Both the position numbers and the translations under genes were made by a program. From the NCBI GenBank assembly GCA_030549335.1, contig CM060183.1:27635052-27699051 (forward strand): DNA of 64,000 bases. The letters are read 5' to 3'. The notes under the pieces are model-generated. The model did no database searches, was not told where the DNA came from, and saw only the letters and a list, made by a program, of their open reading frames with translations. Positions 37,836 through 48,300 of this stretch are shown here, in pieces. Within the stretch, counting starts at the first letter, position 1, and every line of letters starts with the position of its first letter. This DNA comes from Pontederia crassipes. Its lineage: Eukaryota > Streptophyta > Magnoliopsida > Commelinales > Pontederiaceae.

Positions 37836-37836
37836 T
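37766..37836. repeat. Palindromic trinucleotide tract (AAT)n(ATT)n
   Basis: About 11 AAT units run directly into about 12 ATT units, giving a near-perfect inverted repeat of about 70 bp. Such a tract can extrude a cruciform or hairpin. Confidence 0.95.
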
Positions 37837-38686
37837 TATTTTATTTTTATTTTTTGTATTTTCCTTCTCATCATATTTTAGGGGTGAGAAAAACGGATTG
37901 TTGGAAGAAAAATGTAGGGAAGAAATAAATTCTCCTCTGTTTCTATGATGAAAAGGAGAAGAAAAAATAATAATGATTATATATAAACACGAAGAGCATA
38001 ATTTGTCCGCAAAAAGTTTTACTTAATTTTTATTCTCCTCTATTTTCCTTAGTTGCTTTATTCAAATAAGATAAAATACTTATCTCATTCTTTCTTTTCC
38101 TTCCTTTTTCGTCCATTCTAATTTTTTTTTCTCTTAATAATATTTGAACCAAACAAACAAGTTTAATATAATAATTGAGAATTGTTTGACACTCACGATC
38201 ATATTTATTTTATAAGATTTTCGTATCTTTTTCATTTGACCTTATGCTATTCGATGTTAAATTTATAGATATTTCTTTGGATATATTACACTTTCATTTT
38301 TTATTTCACTTGTCACCGCACTATTCGGAGTGGTCGAATAAATATTCAAGTTCACTATTACTCGACTAATATGTAGCATTCTAAGTGAGATTATCATTAA
38401 GGTTCACACTTTCTTGGACTGAGCAAAATTTATCATAAAATCAAACATTTTGTGATAATGGTTATATAAGTTAAGTTTGACACAAGAAGCATAAAGCTGC
38501 ATTACACGAATGGTCCCCTAATTTTAAATGTGGTAACTATTTCGTCCTTCAATTTTAGTTTGTAAATAGAATGTGCTTAACCTTTAGTTGCATGCATACA
38601 ATTTCTTTATCAAGGCACTAATGTGGCACAAGAAATAATAAAATAATATAATAAAAATTAATAAAAATAAAAAATAAAAAGAGGTG
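37837..38686. other. AT-rich intergenic stretch, no gene recognised
   Basis: Low-complexity AT-rich DNA. Positions 38494-38640 resemble a widespread plant repeat phrase (GGTCCCCTAATTTTAAATGT, then AATGTGGCACAAG) and lead directly into the GC-rich island that follows, so they may be one element. Confidence 0.4.
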
Positions 38687-39051
38687 GCGCTCGCCGGCGC
38701 AAGGGGGCTAACACCCCCCCTTCATCGCGTGAGAGAGAGGGACAATGCCTCCTTCACCGACGCGATATATGGGGCCGATGCTCCCCTTCTCTTTCATCGA
38801 GTGTGCAAGCTCGTCGATGCCCCCTTCTCTCTCCTGACGTTCCCCCTTTATCACGCCGACAAAAGAGGATGTCAGTCCTCATGTGTGAGCTCGTCATGCA
38901 TTGACATGCTCATAAAAATGAGGGGGTGGGTGTCTCACGAAGGGAGGCGGCCCCCCTATGGAGTGCCAGCAAAGTGGGACGTCAGCCCTTCTCTCCGCGC
39001 GGCCCTAGTGAGGGACGGTAGTCTCACCGTTGCCGCCTCTTTTTTTTACAC

Positions 39052-39111
<60 letters not shown>
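38687..39111. repeat. GC-rich island ending in (TTA)n
   Basis: An abrupt GC-rich block with GGGGCCGATGCTCCCC at about 38771, preceded by A-rich and followed by a (TTA)n run of about 19 units at 39053-39111. It shares the CCGATGCYCCCY(T)n phrase with the islands at 35952-36963 and 51475-51925. The frame across it is not convincing as a gene. Confidence 0.45.
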
Positions 39112-39114
<3 letters not shown>

Positions 39115-39613
39115 CACATTAGCATCTTGATCGGAAAACTAGCTATTGTTAGTGAGGAGGATGCATGAAAAAAAAACAATTATCAGAATATTTTAATTAC
39201 AAATAAAAATTGAATGTCCGAGTAATTTATCGTGCACTCCATAGGACGATTGAAGTGTATCAAACCATGATCTGCTCGCCCTTAGTCCCTGAGAATGAGA
39301 ACTCGGTGGCCTCCCTCAGGATGCATATTTGAAGGCTACAAGATGCGCAGTGCACGATTTGACAGTGATGACATGGACAAAGAGATGAGGCCGAGATCGA
39401 GATTTCTCAGGGACCTTTTATAGAAAGTGACTACCATACCAAAAGAGGCATCAGGCCTAGGAACAAACATGGCTTTAGGTCCATAGGTTTTCATGATGTA
39501 AAAGAACAAGGAGAATCTCGGCACTGGCGTTACATGGATGGATGGATGGATGCATGAGTGGATGAGTGGGTCTTGGAAACAACCGCCTACATGATTGTGA
39601 GCCCATGTGTGTG
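39112..39613. other. Left flank of the chromovirus with (TGGA)n run
   Basis: No gene is recognised. A short (GGAT)n tract lies at 39534-39560. Joined to the sequence after 45353, this would restore the pre-insertion site. Confidence 0.5.
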
Positions 39614-40155
39614 TGTCACGGGGTCGTTTTTCGCTCGATCGACTCATGCGACGTCTAGGCGTGCCCAACGTCTAGGCAAGCTCTTTTGAGCGCTTTGCGG
39701 AAGCTTACTTATGCCACTTTTTGTATGCCACAACTTTTGGGACGCACGGTCCCGAGCGGACGCTTCTTCGGTGAAGGCGTTTGTGAACAAACGGGCACCT
39801 CGGCGTAACGCTCGATCGCTTGGGATGCTTTGGGACGCTCTTTTGTGGGTTGCCACCCCACGCTTGAGGCACGATGATAGATTTAGGGAAGTTTGAAATC
39901 TTTGTTGAGTAAATAGGAATGATTACAACGCTTCGGGGGAGGACTAACGGGTCTCCCCTACTATACCACCATTTCGGGTGGTAGAATTGCGACGTGTGAT
40001 GTGGAGGACCATCTCCGGGGGTGCACTTTTCTGGAGTGCAAATTACAAAACTGCCACCATCACACTTAGAAAATAAACTAAGTACAAAAGTGAGTTGGAA
40101 AGGAAAATACATGGTAAGATAACTCAACGTGTCCCGGGGAGAAGCCCCCGGGACA
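39614..40155 (-). repeat. 3' LTR of the chromovirus
   Basis: 542 bp, beginning TGTCACGG on the + strand and ending CCCGGGACA. It carries the GCACCTCGGCGTAACGCTCG and CGTGTGATG phrases shared with the partner LTR. Confidence 0.95.
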
Positions 40156-40169
40156 TTCTCCCCCACTCA
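40156..40169 (-). other. Polypurine tract
   Basis: Purine run GAGTGGGGGAGAA on the minus strand, directly against the 3' LTR. This is where plus-strand DNA synthesis would start. Confidence 0.85.
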
Positions 40170-43100
40170 AGTCAGCGACGTCCCTGGAGCTGCGACTTGA
40201 AATTCTTCAATCTTCTGCTTGAACTGCCACAAGTCTTCGGCTGTCTTCCAACTTGTGTCGGCGTCCGGTCTTCCGCTCCATCGAACAAGATACTCTTTCT
40301 TCCGATTCTTCGTGCGGACGGCGAGTACTTCTTCAACTTGATCAGTAAACTGCTGACGGATGGCCGGCGGGGCGCGGTCTGAAACCATATGCCCGGGATC
40401 TTCAGTGTCTTCAATGAAGGGCTTGAGCAGGCTGACATGGAAGACGGGGTGTTGTTGCATCTGAGGCGGGAGTTCCAACTTGTAGGCCACTTTGCCTACC
40501 TTTTTCAGGATCTTGAAGGGGCCCTCGTAACGCCTAACGATGCCCTTGTGCAGATTCTTCCCACTTAGCCGAAGATGTTGGACTAGCTTCACCAGGACCA
40601 AGTCTCCGACTTCAAAGTTGACGTCCCGTCAGGCGGTGTCCGCCCACTTCTTCATGCGCTTCGATGCCTTGTGCAAACATGCTCTCGCCATGTCGTTCTG
40701 CTCGTGCCATTCCCTCGTCATGCGGTGAGCGGCGGGGACTTTGCCACCATAAGAAGTGGCGACGGCCTGGGGCGTCAGAGGTTGCTGCCCCGTCACTATC
40801 TCGAATGGACTCTGATTGGTCGACTCGCTTCGTTGCAAGTTGTAGGAAAATTGCGCGATGTCGAGTAGCTTCACCCAGTCCTTCTGATTGGCACTCACAT
40901 AGTGCCGCAAGTAGATCTCCAGAATACAATTCACCCTCTCAGTTTGGCCGTCGGTTTGAGGATGAAGTGATGTCGAGAAATGCAGGTTGGAGCCCATCAT
41001 CTTGAACAATTCCTTCCAGAAGTTGCCAACGAATCGCCCATCCCGATCGCTGACGATGCTTTGTGGTAGGCCCCAATACTTCACTACATGCTTCATGAAT
41101 AACTCCGCAGCTTCAGTAGCAGGACAACTTGCGGAGCCGACGGCGAAGATGGCATACTTGGAGAACCGATCGACGACCACCATGATGGTACCTGCCCCCT
41201 CAGACTTGGGCAGGCCCGTGATGAAGTCCATGGAGACATCCTTCCATGGACGCTCTGGGATAGGCAGGGGTTCCAGAAGTCCGCCGGGCGCTTGATTGAG
41301 GTTCTTGTCTTGCTGACAAACAAGGCATGTCTTCACGAAGGCTTCAATGTCGTCCTCCATCCTTGGCCAGAAGTAGTTGTCTTCGATGAGTGCCAAAGTG
41401 CGGCGGATGCCCGGATGTCCCGCCCACTTTGAGTCATGGCACTCTTGCATGATAGTGCGCCGCAAGTTGTCGAAGAGTGGAACGTATATGCGACGTTCCT
41501 TGGTGAAGATCAGCCCATCTTCCACCCAAAAGCGGCGTGTCTTACCCTCCTTCGCCTGCTCGAACAAGTTCTTTGCCATGGGATCTGACTCCAATCCCTT
41601 CTTGATCCTCTCGATGAGGTCGGCCTGAGAGGAGCTCATGGCCGCCAATTCCGCGCGTCGGCTGAGGGCATCGGCAACGACATTTGTCTTGTCAGGTTTG
41701 TACTCCAGGACATAGTCGAATTCCGCCATGAAATCTTGCCATCTTGCTTGCTTCGGCGAGAGCTTCTTCTGTGTCTCGAAGTAACTTGTCGCGACGTTGT
41801 CCGTCTTGATGTGAAATCGCGACCTGAGAAGGTAGTGCCGCCATGTTCTAAGGTAGTGAATCACCGCGGTCATCTCCTTCTCCTGAACGGCGTAGCGCCG
41901 CTCCGTGTCGTTGAGTTTTCGACTCTCGAACGTCACGGGATGCCCTTCCTGCATAAGAACTCCTCCGATGGCATAGTCAGAAGCATCTGTCTGTACCTCG
42001 TAGGACTTGGTGTGGTCTGGCAGGACGAGCACCGGTTCCTCCGTCATGGCCCTCTTGAGGGTGTCGAACGCTTCCTGGCATGTCGGTGTCCACTCCCACT
42101 TCACATTCTTCCGGAGGAGATTCGTCAAAGGGGTCATCACATGTGAATACCCCTTGACGAACCGCCTATAGTAGTTCGTCAGGCCAAAAAACGAACGCAT
42201 GTCGGGAACCCGCTTGGGCGGTTCCCACTCCACGATGGCCCGAATGACATGTCCCAAGAAGTGTACTTCCGGTTGAGCGAAGGCACACTTCTCCCGCTTG
42301 ACGTAGAGCTCATTCTGCCGTAATGTAGATATGCTCCTCCAAGGTGCGACTGTAGATCATATGCTCCTCCGGTTGAGCGAAGGCACACTTCTCCCGCTCG
42401 AACACTTGCCGAATGTGCTCGATATGCTCATCCAAGGTGCGACTGTAGATCATGATGTCGTCGAGGTACACAACCACGAACCTGTCAAGGAATGGCTGCA
42501 ATACCTTATTCATGAGAGTATAGAAGGTCGCCGGGGCGTTGGTGAGGCCGAATGGCATCACGAGAAACTCGTAGGAGCCATATCTTGTGACGCACGCCGT
42601 CTTCTGCACATCCTCCTCCGCGATCCGGACTTGCCAATAGCCCGAACGAAGGTCCAACTTGGTAAACCATCTTGCGCCGCCAAGTTGGTCGAACAAATCC
42701 GCCACCAAGGGAATGGGGTACTTGTTCTTCATCGTAAGCTTGTTGAGCGCCCGGTAGTCGATGCACATCCGGAGGGAACCGTCATACTTCTTCTGGAAGA
42801 GAACCGGGGCGCCGTATGGAGATTTTGAAGTATCCTGCATCCAATAGTTCGGTGAGTTGCTTACGGAGTTCTGCGAGTTCCGGAGGAGCAAGCCGATAGG
42901 GGACTCCATGTGGGGCTTTAGATCCTGGGACCAAGTCGATGACATGGTCCACTTCACGCTTCGGAGGCAACCACTTTGGGAGTTCCGGGGCATGACGTCC
43001 GCAAAATTCTCAAGGGTTTCAAGGACTTTGGGAGGTGTTGGAGTGGAGGGCCCCGGATCTTCCAAGATGGCGGTCGCCAGGAAGGTGTGCTCCTGTTTGC

Positions 43101-43443
43101 GCAACCCCTTCGCCACTTGCATGGCGGAGAGGGTCTTCTGTTTGAGGTCTCCGCCTGACCTCACAGGGACGTTGTAAGGTCCCTTGGGATCGAAGATGAC
43201 CATCGAATTGATGAGCGGGATGACACATGCAGCAATGTGTCGCAGAAAAGAGATGTCCGCCACCACTTCGTAGTCATCCACTGGTGTCACCGTCACGTTG
43301 AAGCTTCCCGACCACTTGCCAATGCGAACCTTCACTCCAGGAGAAATTCCTGTGGTCGAGATAGACTTCGCGTTCACCGTCTTGAACGTGGCGTTAGTCT
43401 TCTGGAGTGGCAGCTTTAACTTCTTGGCGGCCACTTCTGACAC
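40167..43443 (-). pseudogene. Chromovirus pol: RT, RNase H, integrase, chromodomain, degenerate
   Basis: The reverse transcriptase spans 43100-42260, with [25 protein letters not shown] and the catalytic VVYLDD near 42460. RNase H follows (VQTDASDYAIGGVLMQEGHP near 41970). The integrase has an HHCC zinc-binding part (WAGHPGIRRT...CLVCQQDKN) and the core VSMDFITGLPKS and SDRDGRF. A chromodomain, KKEYLVRWSGRPDADTSWKT, lies near 40270, which makes this a chromovirus. Lesions: compensating frameshifts between about 42985 and 42840, an internal duplication with a stop near 42310-42440, and a TGA at 40631-40629 before the chromodomain part. Confidence 0.92.
42265..42445 (-). repeat. Partial internal tandem duplication in the RT region
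   Basis: The phrase CTCCGGTTGAGCGAAGGCAC (or CTTCCGGTTGAGC) followed by ACTTCTCCCGCT occurs at about 42266 and 42367. CAAGGTGCGACTGTAGATCAT occurs at about 42339 and 42434. The duplication repeats the YSRTL...KCAFAQPE block and introduces a stop, so it disables the reverse transcriptase. Confidence 0.85.
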
Positions 43444-43449
43444 GAATAA

Positions 43450-44663
43450 CTATGATGCTCCCGTGTCAATGATAGCGTTGAAGACTTGCCCGTTCAACTC
43501 GATATCCGCATAAAGTCGCGCAGCCGATGAAGGACCCTTCGAGGCGTTGATGGCGCTGAGGACGTGCATCGAGCTGAGACACGCCTCCTCCTCCTCTTTT
43601 TCCTTCTTGTCGGGGCAATACATTGCGTTGACTGTCGCCTTTTGCGGACAATCGCTCGTCCAATGTGGACCCTTACAAATGTAGCAAGACTTTGACGGCT
43701 TCCCGTCCCTTTTGAATCTTCCATTGTTGGACTTCCCGTCTTGGTGTCCCTTGCCTTTGTCTTGATAGTGCGGCTTGCCTCCTTGTGACTTGGACTTCTC
43801 TCCCCCACCATTGCCCTTGCCCGAGGACTTTGGTGGTGGAGTGCTCGCTTTGGCGTACTGCACGAGCGATTCAGCAGCGGCGACTAGCGAGCAGAGGTTG
43901 GGGCAATCTCGTCGCTCCAACTCCGTCCTAGCCCATGGCTTCAGACCCTTCACGAAGATCGCCAACAACGTGTCTTCGTCCACTTGGGAATTCTGTAGGC
44001 GGAGCTCGGTGAATTCTTTCACGTACTCCTTCAACGTGCCCTTCTGGCAAATGTTGAACAACGCAATCTTGACCTCCAGTCCCGACTTGGCAGGGCAGAA
44101 GTAGTTGATAAGCTGCCTCTTGAAGTCGTCTCACCTCTCAATGGGACCCACAATGCCACGCTCCACGTCGTCGCAATGGCACCACCACCATAGAATCGCC
44201 GCATCTTGCAAGTAGAAGGATGCGGTCTTCACCATCTCACTTCGGACGTCACGTCCAAGGCCTCCATGTACCTTCGGACGTTCCACAGAAAGTCGTTGAT
44301 CTCCCTTGCCGACCGCTCGCCTTTGTAGGGCCTCGGCTTTGGCACATCAATTCTCGCCTCATGCGGGGCGAGCGTCTCGGGGCGTCGCCCGTCTCCATAG
44401 CGTCGCTTGAGCTCCTCCCGGAAGGTCTGGAACTCTTGCTCCATTTCAAACCGCATGTTTGAGAGACCCTTGTCCAAGGTCTCTCGCATGTCCATGATTG
44501 TCGCTTCCATGGACTCGAGACGCGTATACAACGGCGCCATCTCTTCCCGCACCGTGGCAAGATCCACGGTCTTCTCCAACTCCCGCTCGTGCGTTGCGAG
44601 TTGGTCTTGCATCTCACCCACGTCCAATTGGAATTGGCCGAGGCGTTGCTCGAAGGCGGACAT
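43450..44663 (-). pseudogene. Chromovirus gag and protease region, degenerate
   Basis: The N-terminal part (from 44663) is a coiled-coil-like stretch, RLGQFQLDVGEMQDQLATHE. A Ty3 gag core follows, with LKEYVKEFTELRLQNSQVDE near 44020. Then comes a nucleocapsid knuckle, CYICKGPHWTSDC, at about 43680, and the aspartic protease active site IIDTGAS at about 43460. Lesions: a one-base frameshift near 44235, a TGA in place of a tryptophan codon at 44134-44132, and a TAG directly after DTGAS at 43452-43450. Confidence 0.88.
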
Positions 44664-44796
44664 GGTGTCCTTCGAGCGGGCGCGCCCTCGATCCTGGCGG
44701 CCCTTCTCCGATGCAACGGGTTAATTCGTCATCTCCGAGTTCGACGTCATTTCACCTTGATCGCCGAACGTCAACTTGAGCGGTCTCAGAAACGCT

Positions 44797-44808
44797 GCTC
44801 TGATACCA
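44797..44808 (-). other. Primer binding site (initiator tRNA-Met)
   Basis: TGGTATCAGAGC on the minus strand, three bases from the LTR end. This is the usual plant PBS complementary to the 3' end of tRNA-iMet. Confidence 0.92.
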
Positions 44809-44811
44809 ACT

Positions 44812-45353
44812 TGTCACGGAGTCATTTTTCGTTCGACTGACCCGTGCGGCGCCTAGGCGTGCCCAACGTCTAGGCAAGCTTCTTTGAGCGCTTTGCGGAA
44901 GCTTGCTTATGCCACTTTTTGTATGCCACAACTTTTGGGACGCACGGTCTCGAGCAGACGCTTCTTCGGTGGAGGCGTTTGTGAACAAACGGGCACCTCG
45001 GCGTAACGCTCGATCGCTTGAGACGCTTTGGGACGCTCTTTTGTGGGTTGCCACCCCACGCTTGAGGCACGATGTTAGATTTAGGGAAGCTTGAAATCTT
45101 TGTTGAGTAAATATGAATGATTACAACGCTTCGGGGGAGGACTAGCGGGTCTCCCCTACTATACCACCGTTTCGGGTGGTAGAATTGCGACGTGTGATGT
45201 TGAGGACCATCTCTGGGGGTGCACTTTTCTGAAGTGCAAATTACAAAACTGTCACCATCACACTTAGAAAATAAATTAAGTACAAAAGTGAGTTGGAAAG
45301 AAAAATACATGATAAGATAACTCGACGTGTCCCGGAAAGAAGCCCCCGGAACA
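44812..45353 (-). repeat. 5' LTR of the chromovirus
   Basis: 542 bp, identical in length to the LTR at 39614-40155 and about 94% identical by hand count. The element's transcription would start in this copy and run leftward. Confidence 0.95.
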
Positions 45354-48300
45354 TGTGCTCCCAGGGAATGCCCTGTCTCCATGAATGGTCATACATCAAA
45401 GCACATCTGTCGATCCATCTGCGTTATGATCTATATGACTACATTTCAAAGTTGACCATGTCATGTACTCTGTAAAAATTTAAGTATAGAGTTGTTCTTG
45501 TTCGTCCTTCGAGCGGAGAGAAAGATTCAACTGGGTGTTGGCTAAGGCTAACTATGTTTTCATCTCGCATCATGATCTTTCAGTGGTCTGGTCGCACAAT
45601 ACTTTTTACAGAGGAACTGCTTAGAGAAAATAATAGGATAGAGATGGAGTGATCTATTTCGCTATTTCATGTCCAAGAGCACATGGACATTTTTTTTTAT
45701 CTTTGAATAATAAGTGTTATTATTTTCTCGAATCTCAAAGTACAATACGAGATCTTGAAGGAATTTATTAACATCTAAAAAGAAAAAAAGATGGTGACAC
45801 ACAATCGAGCGATATTTTAAAAAGCAAAGATGGTGGAATTAATCATTTTGAAATTTCATTATTGAAAAAAGGGGTTAACCTTTAGCAGATTGGTATTATT
45901 TGTGCAAAACATTTTTAAAAAAACAAAAATATGACCTAAAACTCATGACATGAGAACGTGGACCATGGCCTTCGTCAGTCCGTCCCAAGGGGAGACGACG
46001 GTCGGATGAAGCCCATGCAAGCGCCAGCGCGCGTGATCGAACTCATTTAGATGTACGAAGATGAATCATGGAACAGCGAATTCTGTCCCCAGTTATTTCT
46101 TTGAATAATAGTAAATGGAGAATCAAGGTCTCTACAATTAAGTCTATATATTCGACGAGTGCTAACAATTTTAAATTAAAATCTTAATAAGAAAATAAAT
46201 TATTACTAATTTATTTTTTCTAATTCATATTAATCGATTTTAGATTAATAATATCTATCATCGCACTAGAAATAGAATTCTGTATTTCTTCCAGAAAATC
46301 TTCTAATTGTTCCATAGCAATTAGAAAAATATTCTTTAACCGAAAAAATTTAATTCAGGTGTAGGATACCTATTCAGAAGTTATCACAACTCGATCATAT
46401 ATGATGAAATGATCTTTTCTAACTTTGTATGTAACTCACTGGAGATTCAGAAAATAAAAAGATGTATACAAATGAGATATCCAACAAAAAAAAAAGTCCG
46501 AGTATTTATTGATCTCGGATGATCTTATAAGCGGATACAAAAAAAATAGCAAATGGAGTCTCTTATATATATACGGCCGAGAAAAGAATTGCATGCACGT
46601 AAATTTGCATATTAAAAATCGACGATAAAATATCATAGAAGATCCATTAAAATTGTAGGCTTGTAGCTCCATGATCCTAGGTTACACGAAACTAGAATGT
46701 TTTCCATGTTGGGCAGCGAAAGTACCGCCCAACAATGTAAGATTTCTGACTTCAATGCAGAGTTTCAATTAATGGTGGGCATCCGATGAACCCTAAATCG
46801 AAGAAATCAATGTGGGAATTTGGATTTTGTGTGTGGAGTGAGGTGTGTCAGACTGGGTTCTTCTTCATGCCTAGGGGACGATGATGATATAAGCAGTGCA
46901 CACATACACACGAGCAACAGGGGCAGGCATGATGCCAAATCGCCATTGTTGTCATGTTGGGTAACGTTGGGAGCAGTCGACAGACCAAGAGAACAAAACC
47001 AACGAGCAGAGAGGGACAAGCAGGAGCCACTGAGGTGAAAGGATGGCCATGGGGAGGAGGTGGTGGTGATGATGCAGGCAGGAGAAGAGATCTTTGGATT
47101 GAATGGGAAAACAGAAAATAGGAAAAAAAAAAGGAAACACAAGAGGACCATATCACATCAGATAGGAAAAAAAAATATTCGCTTCCATGGCGAGGGCTTT
47201 GGGCTGCGCTGTGGAGAACGGAAAAAAAAAGACACGGAATACAGAAAACCATGCAACAGTTCTCATCCTATACATGGCATTCACGCGTGAGAGCTCTTCA
47301 ATGCTCTGCTAGTGAATGCTAGCTTTTTGAGAGGATTCAACTATCCATGTCTGATCAGAAGTTAACAAAGGGCACTCGTGTTTATGGGGGGGCTCCGTAG
47401 TCCGTACTGTGTGTGGGTTGCTGATGGTGAGATTTATTCCTCAGAAGGAAAGAATATGTCAGAGATTGCATCTGCAAGTGTTCTCTTTCCAACTCGGTGT
47501 AAAAGATGGAGGAGTTTATATGCCAAACTGACATCACAATATTATTTTCTATGTAATTAAAATAAGTTTTTTTGGGTGCATCTCTTACCTTTGAAGTCAA
47601 CAATGAGTCAAAGTTTTAGAAGTGGTGTCAGCCCCATTCTGTCAGATGTCTATTCCACTGTTTTCCCAGTGCTTGCAGAGCAAAGTAATAAGAATTCCTT
47701 GAGGCAAAGATGAGGTAACAATGCATTGCCCGGAAAAAAGGATGAATTCATAATCTCTTCAAATGAAAAGTTTAATTTGCATGGAAGAAATGGATTTTGC
47801 ACCTGGATACGTAGCTATTTGATGATCAATGTAAATGGACAAGTAGGGTAACACAAAGGCCTGAAATCTTTGGAGACTCTAAAGTCTAAAACACATGTCA
47901 TGACAGTGACTCAAAAATCGTGCCTTCATCATGATCATTCAGACAACGATGGCTGCATAGCTTACGAGCAACAAAGGACATAAAAGAAACATTGACGGGG
48001 AAAGAAGAAACATCATAGCCATTTCACAATAACCCAAAAGATACTGTGCAACAAACTATGAACCTTTATTGAAAGAACATAAGAACTCTTGCTTTACAAG
48101 CACTTGGCCAACCTATTTAATTTAAACATCTAAGCATTTAGTTTCCTAGAAACAAACATATTCAGTTAATCAGACTAATAAGCTATCAGAAGCATCATGC
48201 CAAAATAATGCCCCCAGGTTTTCTCTGGTTGCACAGGACATGGTAGAAGAATTTGTAAAAAACATATCAAATGAACCATAATCTCCCCTCTTACAAATAC

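Larger units (their letters stand above)
39614..45353 (-). mobile_element. Ty3/gypsy chromovirus LTR retrotransposon (inactive)
   Basis: A 5,740-bp element with 542-bp LTRs at 39614-40155 and 44812-45353, each TG...CA on the coding strand. Next to the 5' LTR (right side) the minus strand reads TGGTATCAGAGC, complementary to the 3' end of initiator tRNA-Met. Next to the 3' LTR is the purine tract GAGTGGGGGAGAA. The order is gag, zinc knuckle, protease, RT, RNase H, integrase, chromodomain. The flanks share TGTG (39610-39613 and 45354-45357), compatible with a worn target duplication. The coding frames carry several lesions. By hand count the LTRs differ at about 33 of 542 positions. Confidence 0.95.

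Noticed and set aside
40540..43513. Plus-strand frames across the chromovirus
   Set aside because: They are antisense to pol, whose domains are unambiguous on the minus strand.
46807..47252. Minus-strand frame of 114-134 residues
   Set aside because: Low-complexity Phe/Pro/Ser/Cys-rich translation of an A-rich plus strand, with no start context or domain.
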